Positions 52,415 to 60,444 of a stretch of DNA of 64,000 bases are shown piece by piece. Numbering within the stretch: position 1 is the first letter of the stretch; each line of letters opens with the position of its first letter. Both the position numbers and the translations under genes were made by a program. This DNA comes from an uncultured Bacilli bacterium (GTDB taxonomy: Bacteria; Bacillota_I; Bacilli_A; RF39; UBA660): the NCBI GenBank assembly GCA_934190785.1, contig CAKPTA010000001.1, positions 62,001 to 126,000 of the forward strand, in the 5' to 3' direction. Below the pieces are notes generated by a model, which worked only from the letters and a program-made list of their open reading frames with translations, was not told where the DNA came from and did not search any database.

Positions 52415-53632
52415 ATGAAGATAAAGTTAGGTGTTATATTTGGAGGATGTACAGTAGAACATGAGGTAAGTATCATTACAGCTGTACAGGCTATGAATAA
52501 TATTGATGAGGAAAAATATGATATTATTCCAATTTATATAAGTAAGGATAGAATTTGGTATACTGGTAAAATGCTTATGGATATTGATGTATACAGAAAT
52601 TTTGATACATTAAAGAAATATGCTAAAAAGGTTATGCTAGTAAAGAAGGAAAATGGGTTCTTTTTGCAAAAGGTAAATGGGATTTTTAAAAGTGATGTAG
52701 CAGAATTAGATGTTGTATTTCCAATTGTTCATGGAAAAGGTGTTGAAGATGGATCTTTAGCTGGATTACTTGATTCTGTTGGTATTCCATATGTTGGACC
52801 AAATGTATTAGGTGCTGCTTTAGGACAAGATAAAGTTGTCCAAAAACAAGTTATGTCTTCTTGTAACATAAATATACCAAAATATACATGGTTTTATGAT
52901 ACTGATTATTTGAATGACAATAAAGATATTTTAGCTAATATTAAAGCTCTAAAATATCCAGTTATTGTAAAACCAGCAAATCTTGGAAGTAGTATTGGAA
53001 TTTCTGTTGCTAAGAATGAAACTGAAGTAGATAATTGCATAATGGAAGCTATTAAATATGATAACAAAATTGTTGTTGAAGAGATGATTCCTAATTTAAT
53101 GGAAGTTAATTGTAGCGTTCTTGGTAACTATGAATATCAAGAAACAAGTGCAATTGATGAAATGTTAACTAGTCATGACTTCTTAACATATAATGACAAA
53201 TATTTAAGTGGCGGAAAAGGTAAGAATAAAGCTTGTAAAACTGCTGGGGCAGGAAAAATGAGTTCAAGTGACCGTGTTATTCCTGCACGAATTTCTAGTG
53301 AAGTAGAAGCAACTGTAAGAGATATGGCTAAAGCCACATTTAAAGCACTAAATTTGAGTGGTATTGCAAGAATTGACTTTTTAATTAATAAAAAAACAAA
53401 CGAAGTATATGTTAATGAACCTAATACAATTCCTGGATCGCTAGCATTCTATTTATGGAGTTATACTGGTAAAGAATATAAAGATCTTTTAGATGACGCA
53501 ATTACATTATGTATTAAGAGTTATAAAAATGATGCTAAAAAAGTATCTTCATTTGAATCAAATATCTTAAGTAATTTTAGTGGCTCAAAAGGATTGAAAG
53601 GTATAAAAGGTAGTAAAGGTAAATTAATGTAA
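52415..53632 (+). CDS. ddl: D-alanine--D-alanine ligase
   Basis: ATP-grasp ligase, 405 residues against about 310-360 for typical Ddl. VIFGGCTVEHEVSI near the N-terminus, FPIVHGKGVEDGSLAGLL, KPANLGSSIGISVAKN, and VNEPNTIPGSLAFYLW with the metal-binding residues. An insertion near residues 255-285 (SGGKGKNKACKT) and a basic Gly/Lys tail (LKGIKGSKG) account for much of the extra length. Start at ATG 52415, 8 nt after AAGGAG. It supplies the dipeptide for MurF encoded upstream. Confidence 0.93.
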   Translation: MKIKLGVIFGGCTVEHEVSIITAVQAMNNIDEEKYDIIPIYISKDRIWYTGKMLMDIDVYRNFDTLKKYAKKVMLVKKENGFFLQKVNGIFKSDVAELDVVFPIVHGKGVEDGSLAGLLDSVGIPYVGPNVLGAALGQDKVVQKQVMSSCNINIPKYTWFYDTDYLNDNKDILANIKALKYPVIVKPANLGSSIGISVAKNETEVDNCIMEAIKYDNKIVVEEMIPNLMEVNCSVLGNYEYQETSAIDEMLTSHDFLTYNDKYLSGGKGKNKACKTAGAGKMSSSDRVIPARISSEVEATVRDMAKATFKALNLSGIARIDFLINKKTNEVYVNEPNTIPGSLAFYLWSYTGKEYKDLLDDAITLCIKSYKNDAKKVSSFESNILSNFSGSKGLKGIKGSKGKLM

Positions 53633-53658
53633 AAAAATGACTTTATAGTCATTTTTTT
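53631..53658. terminator. Bidirectional terminator between ddl and the 53649 gene
   Basis: AAAAATGACT (53633-53642) and AGTCATTTTT (53647-53656) around TTAT, A/T runs on both sides. Confidence 0.85.
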
Positions 53659-54233
53659 GCTTTTCTACCAAATAATTTGCTTTTAACTTTAATTGCATCT
53701 ACATCATTCCCTAGACTGATGTTATCTTTTTCTATTTTGTTATTATTTTGATTTTGTCTTTTAATAGTTAAAGTATATCTATAAAAATATTCTAAACTAA
53801 ATTCAATTTTTAAATTTCTATTATTTACAATAATATCTATTAAGTTATTTTTTAATTTATTGAGAATGTGTTCTTGGTTTTGATAGATCTCTTTGGTATT
53901 AATAGGTTCAAGATTAACCTGTATATTATAATTTGAACCAACATACCAAATTGGATTTTCACACATTGAGAATGCTATATCAACGGCAATTTTAGCGTTT
54001 ATATTATTATCACTCTTTATTATCTTATGTTTATTAATAGCTTTTACTATACAAGTAGCATCATTAAATGTATCCAACTCTTTTTCTTCATTATTTGGTA
54101 CTAGCATATTATAAAGTCTTTGGTATTCTTCTTCAATCTTGTCTATTGTAGTAGGGTTAATAGAGTTGGTATTAATATTATTTTCTTTTAGTGCATCACA
54201 AATTAAATTTTCAATATCTTTTTTACTTTTCAT
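53649..54233 (-). CDS. Hypothetical protein
   Basis: 194 residues, soluble, mostly helical at the N-terminus (SKKDIENLICDALKE) and beta-rich in the middle (IWYVGSNYNIQVNLE, IEFSLEYFYRYTLTIK). Ends in a basic tail (KSKLFGRKAKK). The ATG at 54233 has AGGTGAT 5 nt upstream. Transcribed alone on the minus strand, convergent with ddl. No motif of a known family was recognised; it has no signal peptide or membrane segment. Confidence 0.65.
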   Translation of the reverse strand: MKSKKDIENLICDALKENNINTNSINPTTIDKIEEEYQRLYNMLVPNNEEKELDTFNDATCIVKAINKHKIIKSDNNINAKIAVDIAFSMCENPIWYVGSNYNIQVNLEPINTKEIYQNQEHILNKLKNNLIDIIVNNRNLKIEFSLEYFYRYTLTIKRQNQNNNKIEKDNISLGNDVDAIKVKSKLFGRKAKK

Positions 54234-54317
54234 AAACATCACCTGCAGTCATATTATAACATTGTAAATTAAAGTTGTAAAATATAAGTAAAATTTTGAT
54301 AAAATATTGTATTTCAA

Positions 54318-54354
54318 TAAATAAAAATATCTAACATAAATGTGTTAGATATTT
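54318..54354 (-). terminator. Terminator of the tRNA-Lys gene
   Basis: A perfect 12-bp stem (54325-54336 with 54343-54354; AAATATCTAACA pairs with TGTTAGATATTT) and a 6-nt loop. On the minus strand it is followed by TTTTTATT. Confidence 0.85.
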
Positions 54355-54366
54355 AAATACATCTAA

Positions 54367-54442
54367 TGGTGGACTGTTAGGGATTCGAACCCTAGACCCA
54401 CTGATTAAGAGTCAGTTGCTCTACCAACTGAGCTAACAGTCC
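54367..54442 (-). tRNA. tRNA-Lys (anticodon CUU)
   Basis: 76-nt cloverleaf on the minus strand: acceptor GGACTGT/ACAGTCC with discriminator A and encoded CCA, D-arm GCTC-AGTTGGTA-GAGC, anticodon arm ACTGA-CTCTTAA-TCAGT (anticodon CTT at loop positions 3-5) and T-arm with TTCGAAT. All stems pair. It is a single tRNA gene, not part of a tRNA array. Confidence 0.97.
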
Positions 54443-54457
54443 AATAATGACTATTTA

Positions 54458-54485
54458 AGTATATCATATTTTTCTTAAATGTCAA
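54458..54485 (-). promoter_or_regulatory. Promoter of the tRNA-Lys gene
   Basis: Read on the minus strand: TTGACA (54485-54480), 16-bp spacer, TATACT (54463-54458), 16 nt before the tRNA 5' end. Confidence 0.8.
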
Positions 54486-54499
54486 TTACTATTTTAAAA

Positions 54500-55159
54500 T
54501 TAAGTCATTCTTTTAAGATATTTTACTTTTATTTTTTCATTTGTTCTTTTTAAAATACGAGATGTATATGACTGAGTATATCCAAATATATCAGCAATTT
54601 CATCTTGTTTGTATCTTCTATCTGAATCAAAGCCATAGTATTTTTTAACAACCTCTTTTTCAAGTGGTGGAAGGGAATCTATAATTTCCCTAATTACAGT
54701 TTTTTCGACATCTGCTTCAACTTTATCTTCTATAAGTCCATTTGAATCTTGCACCATTTCTTCAAGTGTAAGATCTGATATGTCTCTATCACGTGAAATA
54801 ATGGGCTCATTTAAACTAGCAACTTGATCGTGCTTTTTATTTTTTCTTAGATACATAAATATTTCATTTTGAATACAAGTTGAAACATATGTAGCAAATT
54901 TAATATTAATGTTTGGGTTAAAAGAATCTACTCCTTTTATTAATCCTAATATTGAAACACTTACTAATTCTTCTAACATTTCGCCCTTTGATCCAGCTAT
55001 TTTTTGAGCATAGGATATGGCTAATCTTAAATTATGTAGAATTAATTTCTCTCTAGCTTCTGCCTCTCCATTTTCATAATCATGAGCTAATTTCATATTT
55101 TCTTCTTGTGGTAAAACTTTATATTTTTTTAAATCATAATTTAAATTGTAACTATACAT
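54500..55159 (-). CDS. RNA polymerase sigma factor of the SigK/SigE type
   Basis: 219-residue group-3 sigma factor. Region 2 contains RLAISYAQKI, ELVSVSILGLIKGVDSF and ATYVSTCIQNEIFMYLRKNKK, closely following SigK/SigE; region 4 has SLPPLEKEVVKKYYGFD and the helix-turn-helix RYKQDEIADIFGYTQSYTSRILKR. There is no long N-terminal pro-sequence, as SigK would need. In sporulating Firmicutes this group drives mother-cell genes, but no other sporulation gene is in this window. A general or stress role in a non-sporulating lineage is possible. AAAGGAGAGAG precedes the ATG. Confidence 0.88.
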   Translation of the reverse strand: MYSYNLNYDLKKYKVLPQEENMKLAHDYENGEAEAREKLILHNLRLAISYAQKIAGSKGEMLEELVSVSILGLIKGVDSFNPNINIKFATYVSTCIQNEIFMYLRKNKKHDQVASLNEPIISRDRDISDLTLEEMVQDSNGLIEDKVEADVEKTVIREIIDSLPPLEKEVVKKYYGFDSDRRYKQDEIADIFGYTQSYTSRILKRTNEKIKVKYLKRMT

Positions 55160-55261
55160 TTTCTCTCTCCTTTGATGTGCCTTTCCATTTTACATAAATA
55201 TTTTAATTAAATTGGTTAATTTACATAAACTGCTATTTTTGGTGTCTAAACAGAATAGTGA

Positions 55262-55290
55262 TTGTAAAATTCGACAATATTTGATATAAT
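55262..55290 (+). promoter_or_regulatory. Promoter of the 55318 operon
   Basis: TTGTAA (55262-55267), 17-bp spacer, TATAAT (55285-55290), 27 nt before the ATG. Confidence 0.75.
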
Positions 55291-55317
55291 GCTAAAGAGT
55301 TAGTGTGAGGTGTATGT

Positions 55318-55893
55318 ATGAACATAAAAAATAAAAAGGTCTTTATAATTATATTAGTAGTAGTCTTAATTATTACAGCTATTTCTTTATTAACAGTTAA
55401 TTTTGTTAAAAATATGAAAAAAGATAGAGAAGAAACAATAAAAACAATGGAACAAATAAAAGAAAGTTATAAAACTTTTTCACCACTAGTTGAAGAATTT
55501 AGCGGAAAAAGAACTGAATACTATACAATGAAGGATGAAAAATTATATTTAGAGGATATCTCAGATAGTAAAGAAGAAATTATTTCTTTTATGGATGAAT
55601 ATTCAGCTCTTGTACATAAAGTTCATGATGATTCTAAATATCTTGAAGATAATTGTATGAGAAAATACTCTGATAATAGAGTTAATAATACATGTAATTT
55701 ATTTAAACAAGGATACGAAGCAATTATGAATTACTATATGACTGATATAAAAGGATATAATGAATTCGTAACTTCTTATAATGAATGGCCAAAAGAAAGT
55801 AATAGCGCACTAAAGCTAGATAAAATAGAGTTTGATTTATATAGCGATTATATTGATTATGATAAAGATGGTAGTTTTCTAGGAGGAAAGTAA
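55318..55893 (+). CDS. Signal-anchored extracytoplasmic protein of unknown function
   Basis: 191 residues. An N-terminal membrane anchor (about 8-30, VFIIILVVVLIITAISLL) is followed by a helical outside domain of about 160 residues with acidic character and two cysteines (NCMRKY, NTCNLF) that could pair. The stop lies 1 nt before the next gene, which encodes a NAGPA-domain surface protein, so the two probably act together at the cell surface. No family recognised. Confidence 0.75.
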   Translation: MNIKNKKVFIIILVVVLIITAISLLTVNFVKNMKKDREETIKTMEQIKESYKTFSPLVEEFSGKRTEYYTMKDEKLYLEDISDSKEEIISFMDEYSALVHKVHDDSKYLEDNCMRKYSDNRVNNTCNLFKQGYEAIMNYYMTDIKGYNEFVTSYNEWPKESNSALKLDKIEFDLYSDYIDYDKDGSFLGGK

Positions 55894-55894
55894 A

Positions 55895-56965
55895 ATGCAT
55901 AAAGAGAAAAAAGAAGTAAAAGAAAAAAAGAAAATGAAAAAATCAACTAAGATTATAATTACTGTTTTTATTAGTCTTTTTGTCCTAGGATGTGGTAGTG
56001 GGTTAACACTTTTATATGGACCATGGTCTGGATTTAGAAATTGGCTTATTACAACAGCTATGACTACTATGAATCATCAATATTTAGCAACGTGGTTTTA
56101 TAGTGATGAGACAATAGCTAAAGTATTAGATCAAAATCAAGTTATTGAATCTGGAGAAGAAACAGATTCATCATTAATTAAATTTGTTGATTATGATTCT
56201 GCTGTTGTTACATATAAAAACAAATATGATAAAGAAGTTTTAACACGTGATAAAGGTAATGATGACTATAAGGTTATTAATATAAATGAGCCTGGATTAA
56301 GAGGTTATTTGGTTGCTATTTATCATCCTGAAAAAGTAAAAATAGCGACTTCTAAATACATGGGTAAGAGCGGACAAATGTTAGTTGATATTGCGAAAAA
56401 CAACAACGCTTTAGTTGCTATGAATGCAAGTGGCTTTATTGACCCTGAATATAATAGTAATGGTGGAGTACCACATGGTATTGTAATTAAAGATGGTAAA
56501 ATTATAAGTGATGAAGCAAAACTTAATCAATCTGGCGGAATTATAGGATTTACAAAAGACAATAAACTTATTTTAGCCAAAATAAGTGGTAAAGAAGCTA
56601 TCAATAAAGGTGTTAGAGACGCTGTTGAATTTGGACCATTCTTAATTGTTAATGGTGAACCATCATTTATTCGTGGAAATGGTGGTTGGGGAGATGCCCC
56701 AAGAAGTGCTATAGGTCAGAGAAAAGATGGAATTGTTTTATTCCTTGTTATGGATGGCCGTGATTATACAAGCGGTATTTTAGGTGCTGATATGGTTGAT
56801 ATGACAGAAATACTTATGAATTATGGTGCTTATAATGCTGCAAATTTAGATGGTGGAACTTCAAGTGGACTTGCTATTAATGGAACATTAATTAACAAAC
56901 CTGTAAATGGTGGAGGACAACAAATGACTAGAGCTATTCCAAACGCTTGGATTTTAGAGGCATAA
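55895..56965 (+). CDS. Membrane-anchored phosphodiester glycosidase (NAGPA) domain protein
   Basis: 356 residues: basic N-terminus, membrane helix (about 16-36), short linker, then the NAGPA domain (about 150-356) of the family that includes human N-acetylglucosamine-1-phosphodiester alpha-N-acetylglucosaminidase and bacterial exopolysaccharide proteins. Seen: VAMNASGFID, GVPHGIVIKDG, VEFGPFLIVNG, APRSAIGQRKDG and NLDGGTSSGLAING, the last two being the conserved core. It is likely to act outside on phosphodiester-linked glycans such as teichoic acid or capsule linkages. AGGAGG is 6 nt before the ATG. Confidence 0.85.
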   Translation: MHKEKKEVKEKKKMKKSTKIIITVFISLFVLGCGSGLTLLYGPWSGFRNWLITTAMTTMNHQYLATWFYSDETIAKVLDQNQVIESGEETDSSLIKFVDYDSAVVTYKNKYDKEVLTRDKGNDDYKVININEPGLRGYLVAIYHPEKVKIATSKYMGKSGQMLVDIAKNNNALVAMNASGFIDPEYNSNGGVPHGIVIKDGKIISDEAKLNQSGGIIGFTKDNKLILAKISGKEAINKGVRDAVEFGPFLIVNGEPSFIRGNGGWGDAPRSAIGQRKDGIVLFLVMDGRDYTSGILGADMVDMTEILMNYGAYNAANLDGGTSSGLAINGTLINKPVNGGGQQMTRAIPNAWILEA

Positions 56966-56966
56966 G

Positions 56967-56993
56967 AAAACATGTTCATTGAACATGTTTTTT
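56967..56993. terminator. Bidirectional terminator after the NAGPA gene
   Basis: AAAACATGTTC (56967-56977) and GAACATGTTTT (56981-56991) around ATT; perfect 11-bp stem shared with the convergent yigZ family gene. Confidence 0.9.
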
Positions 56994-57579
56994 ATATTAA
57001 AATATCTTTATAAAGAATATTAATGGATAAGCAAAGCGGCTTTAATTTTTCTAAATATATATTAGTTTCTATATCAGATATTAGTAATATATATTTAACT
57101 TTATCGTCAAATATTTTTTCTTTAATTTCTATATCATCTAAGATATAATCAACTTTCTTAACATTATCATAGGGTAGTATTATTTCAATTTCATTACCAA
57201 TGATTTCATCTCTTAAACTAGCTTTTTTTAAAGCTTCTATTACAGAGTTTGAATATGCTCTAACAAGACCACCAGCACCAAGTTTAATACCTCCAAAATA
57301 TCTAATTACGATAGCAAGAATATGGTTACAATTATTTTCTTCTAATACATGTAAAATAGGCATACCAGCAGTACCACCCGGTTCACCATCATCGGAAAAT
57401 CTTTTTACTTGGTTAACTATGTATGCATAACAATAGTGAGTAGCACCCTTATACTCATCTCTTATTTTTTTTAAAATAGTGTTTACTTCATCAGTAGATT
57501 TGATATGGCATAGTAAAGTGATAAATTTGGATTTTTGAATTATATATTCATCTTCTACATTATTCCATAGCGCTTTCAT
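56992..57579 (-). CDS. YigZ/IMPACT family protein
   Basis: 195-residue member of the UPF0029/YigZ (YvyE) family. KSKFITLLCHI, GATHYCYAYIV, FSDDGEPGGTAGMPIL and IRYFGGIKLGAGGLVRAYSNS are the family hallmarks, followed by a C-terminal DUF1949-like part. Bacterial members have no settled function; relatives of eukaryotic IMPACT bind translation factors. GGTGAT 4 nt before the ATG. Confidence 0.92.
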   Translation of the reverse strand: MKALWNNVEDEYIIQKSKFITLLCHIKSTDEVNTILKKIRDEYKGATHYCYAYIVNQVKRFSDDGEPGGTAGMPILHVLEENNCNHILAIVIRYFGGIKLGAGGLVRAYSNSVIEALKKASLRDEIIGNEIEIILPYDNVKKVDYILDDIEIKEKIFDDKVKYILLISDIETNIYLEKLKPLCLSINILYKDILI

Positions 57580-57647
57580 AAAATCACCATTAACATTATA
57601 ACAAAATTAGTATAAAAAGCAATATTGAAGTCATAATGGTTATTTCC

Positions 57648-57676
57648 TTGACTATATAAAATCTATGTGATAAAAT
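57648..57676 (+). promoter_or_regulatory. Promoter of the 57702 operon
   Basis: TTGACT (57648-57653), 17-bp spacer, TAAAAT (57671-57676), 25 nt before the ATG. Confidence 0.7.
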
Positions 57677-57701
57677 AAACAATCAAAAAAGGGGTGGCAG
57701 T

Positions 57702-58697
57702 ATGAAAAAAGTTAGAGAATATTTAAAACAATTTGAAAACAAGTATATTGATTCATTAGATGACTTGTTTATTTTATTTGATAGTGAAAAAATAACTTTT
57801 GATCAAAGAAAACAGCTTTTAAAAGAAGTATTAAATCATAATGAGCAACTATATAATAAAGAGAAAATAAAAAATAAAGATGTATCTAAAAAAATTATTA
57901 TCTCAGATAACGAGAACGTTTCTTCTGATATTTTAATCAATCATGAAGAGGATAGAAAACAAGTTAAAATGCTTGATGTTAAATCTTATATAGATTTATT
58001 AATGAAGTGTAATTCAATAAATGAAATAGAGCGTGTATTACCAGCCAGTGATAGTGAGCTATATTTAGAAAAGATTAATCAAATTTTGACTGATTGTTAT
58101 CAATATAAAGTTGAAGTAATTAACTTTTTAAATTCAAATAGTGATTTAAGTGATGAAGAAGTTAGTGAATTTAAAAAAGAAGAAGAATTAATGCAATTTA
58201 TAATTGAAACTATAAGAGGTATTTTATATGAGAAAGGTGATAATTTCTTAGAAATTGAGACTTCTAATAAATTAATATTCCAGGAAAATGGTGACAGAAT
58301 AATAAGCGCTTTAAAAGATATTGATAGAGAGTATTATGATTCTTTTAAAGAATTATTATTATCTATAAAAAATGGAAATTTTAAAAGGAATAGAAGATTT
58401 GTAAATAATAACAATATTAATGGTATTTATGAAGTTAAAAATTTTAAAACAAGAATTTTATATGATCGCATTGATATAAATACATATGTTATAATTGATG
58501 CTTTTGTAAAGAAATGTGATATTGATTCCAGATATAGAAATCGTATTCAAAATAGTATTCAAGCTTATAGAAAAGAAGAAGCTATTTTGAGAGAAAAAGT
58601 AAAGGATGCAAATTTTCTTTCGAAACAAAAAGATATTGAAGAAGAAGTGTTTGAATTACTTGATAATAGCAAGAAAAAGGTGTTAACAAATGAATGA
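57702..58697 (+). CDS. Unknown protein with a RelE/HigB-like C-terminal segment
   Basis: 331 residues, soluble. The N-terminal 230 residues are helical and acidic, without a recognised domain. Around 245-300 the order YEVKNFKTRILYDR, then VIIDAFVKK and a long charged helix with YRNRIQNSIQAYRKEE resembles the RelE/HigB toxin fold (beta-strands, F-x-KK turn, then helix). That resemblance is by pattern only. GGGGTGG precedes the ATG, and the end overlaps the next gene by 8 nt, so both are translated together. Confidence 0.65.
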   Translation: MKKVREYLKQFENKYIDSLDDLFILFDSEKITFDQRKQLLKEVLNHNEQLYNKEKIKNKDVSKKIIISDNENVSSDILINHEEDRKQVKMLDVKSYIDLLMKCNSINEIERVLPASDSELYLEKINQILTDCYQYKVEVINFLNSNSDLSDEEVSEFKKEEELMQFIIETIRGILYEKGDNFLEIETSNKLIFQENGDRIISALKDIDREYYDSFKELLLSIKNGNFKRNRRFVNNNNINGIYEVKNFKTRILYDRIDINTYVIIDAFVKKCDIDSRYRNRIQNSIQAYRKEEAILREKVKDANFLSKQKDIEEEVFELLDNSKKKVLTNE

Positions 58698-60411
58698 TTT
58701 AGCGGTATTAATAGGTAAAAGAATTAATATTCTAAAAGATGAAGAATTTGATAAATTAGATGATGTATGTTTTTTTGAAGCTGCAAATGAAAAAATAGAG
58801 TTTTATTCAATACTTAAAAGTAGTATAATTATAGCTAATTTTATTGAGGATATTTTAAATAATGATGTTTTAGAAGTAGCATGTCTTGATAACATCCCAA
58901 AGATAGATGAAGTGAATATTAGTAATGTAACTAATGAAAGAACTATTGTTGTTGATATTGAAAAAAAAGTATTTAAAGTTTCGGTTCCAAAGGATTTCAA
59001 GGAAAAATTACAAGAAGAAATAAGAAATATTTCTCTAGATGATATTGATAGAAGAGATAAAATAATTAATAAATTTATAGAACTAGTTAGAAGTAACTAC
59101 AATAATTTAAAACCACAATATGATAAATATAATAGAAATAAAACAAAAGTACTAGTTACATATATGAAACTAGCTGAGTTCTTTCAACAATTATCACTTA
59201 AGTTAGATAATTATATTTCTATACCAGACTTTGTATATGATATACCTTATCCTGACGATTTAAAGGCTGTTTTAAATTATATTATTGAATTAAATAAAAA
59301 ATTGTATTTAGAAGAAAAAAGTAAGGAGAAAAGTGCTACTGATTTAGAACAATATGTAGAGTTATTCCTTAAATATGGTTATAACTTTAACAATTTTAAT
59401 CAAGATGAGAGAGAGCTTATTTTAAATAATAGTTCATTATCATCTTTAAGTCACATATTTGAAATTATGCCAATTGATTTAAAAAAACTTAGTAAAAGTG
59501 ATTTCTTATACATTATTTTGAATACTGATGAAAGAATTGTTTCTAATATTAAAATGTTAATTTCTAATAACAACATGAAAAAAGAATTTTTTATGAATAA
59601 TCCTGGCCTTTTTGTTTCAAATTTAAAAGTTAGAATGTCAGGTAATAGAGAAGTACCACTTTATAATAATTTTATGAATAATATTGATACTTTATTTTCT
59701 CTTAATAATTTTGATTATATGATTAGGAATAATTCTGATTTATTTTTACTTTCAAATGATATTATAAAAACTAATTTAAATCTTATAACAGAATATGGCA
59801 TAGATATTTATAATGACTATAATAATAAAATATATAAGGGAGATATTTTAACTGAGTCTCTATATATGGACTATGTTGATGAATTGATTGAAATGGGATA
59901 CTATAGTTATATTAAATGTCATCCTGAATATATTAAAGAAAATACCAAAAATATGATTATTAGACTTAATATTGAAGATAATATAGGTGGAAATATTATT
60001 AATGAAAAAGGTAAATTTAAAAGTAGCATAACAAGCGGTAAAAACTTTTATGTTCCAGATAGTATGTTAGATAATTACCGTATACATAAAGTTAATGAAA
60101 ATAAAGAAGATATTTATTTTAAACTTTTAGATAATTCTAAAAGAAATGTTATAAGTAAAGATTTATTAAAGCTTGATATTATTAAATATTTTGATTCAAA
60201 ATATAAGATAAGTGAATATGAATACTGTATTGATGATATTATTATTTCAAGAAAGAAAGTATTAAGAAATATGCAAGCGTTAATTAATTTAAAAGAAAAT
60301 GATTATAATCATATGTTGCTTTCTTCAATTGAATATAAAGCTATTATGAATGATAGTGAAATTAAAACTGTATCAGATACTATTTACGGAAAAGTATTAT
60401 GTAAAAAATAG
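58690..60411 (+). CDS. Large helical protein of unknown function
   Basis: 573 residues, soluble, rich in Asn, Ile, Lys and Asp. No signal peptide or membrane helix. The middle (about 215-400) has a loosely repeated pattern of leucine-rich helices (SSLSHIFEIMPIDLKKL, NNPGLFVSNLKVR, NNFDYMIRNNSDLF) that recalls mTERF-like or other helical repeats, but no clear period was found. AAAAGGTG precedes the ATG, and translation is coupled to the upstream gene. It appears to be a partner of that protein. No family recognised. Confidence 0.65.
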   Translation: MNDLAVLIGKRINILKDEEFDKLDDVCFFEAANEKIEFYSILKSSIIIANFIEDILNNDVLEVACLDNIPKIDEVNISNVTNERTIVVDIEKKVFKVSVPKDFKEKLQEEIRNISLDDIDRRDKIINKFIELVRSNYNNLKPQYDKYNRNKTKVLVTYMKLAEFFQQLSLKLDNYISIPDFVYDIPYPDDLKAVLNYIIELNKKLYLEEKSKEKSATDLEQYVELFLKYGYNFNNFNQDERELILNNSSLSSLSHIFEIMPIDLKKLSKSDFLYIILNTDERIVSNIKMLISNNNMKKEFFMNNPGLFVSNLKVRMSGNREVPLYNNFMNNIDTLFSLNNFDYMIRNNSDLFLLSNDIIKTNLNLITEYGIDIYNDYNNKIYKGDILTESLYMDYVDELIEMGYYSYIKCHPEYIKENTKNMIIRLNIEDNIGGNIINEKGKFKSSITSGKNFYVPDSMLDNYRIHKVNENKEDIYFKLLDNSKRNVISKDLLKLDIIKYFDSKYKISEYEYCIDDIIISRKKVLRNMQALINLKENDYNHMLLSSIEYKAIMNDSEIKTVSDTIYGKVLCKK

Positions 60412-60444
60412 AAATAGTTTTGGTATAATAAAGTAGGTGATACT

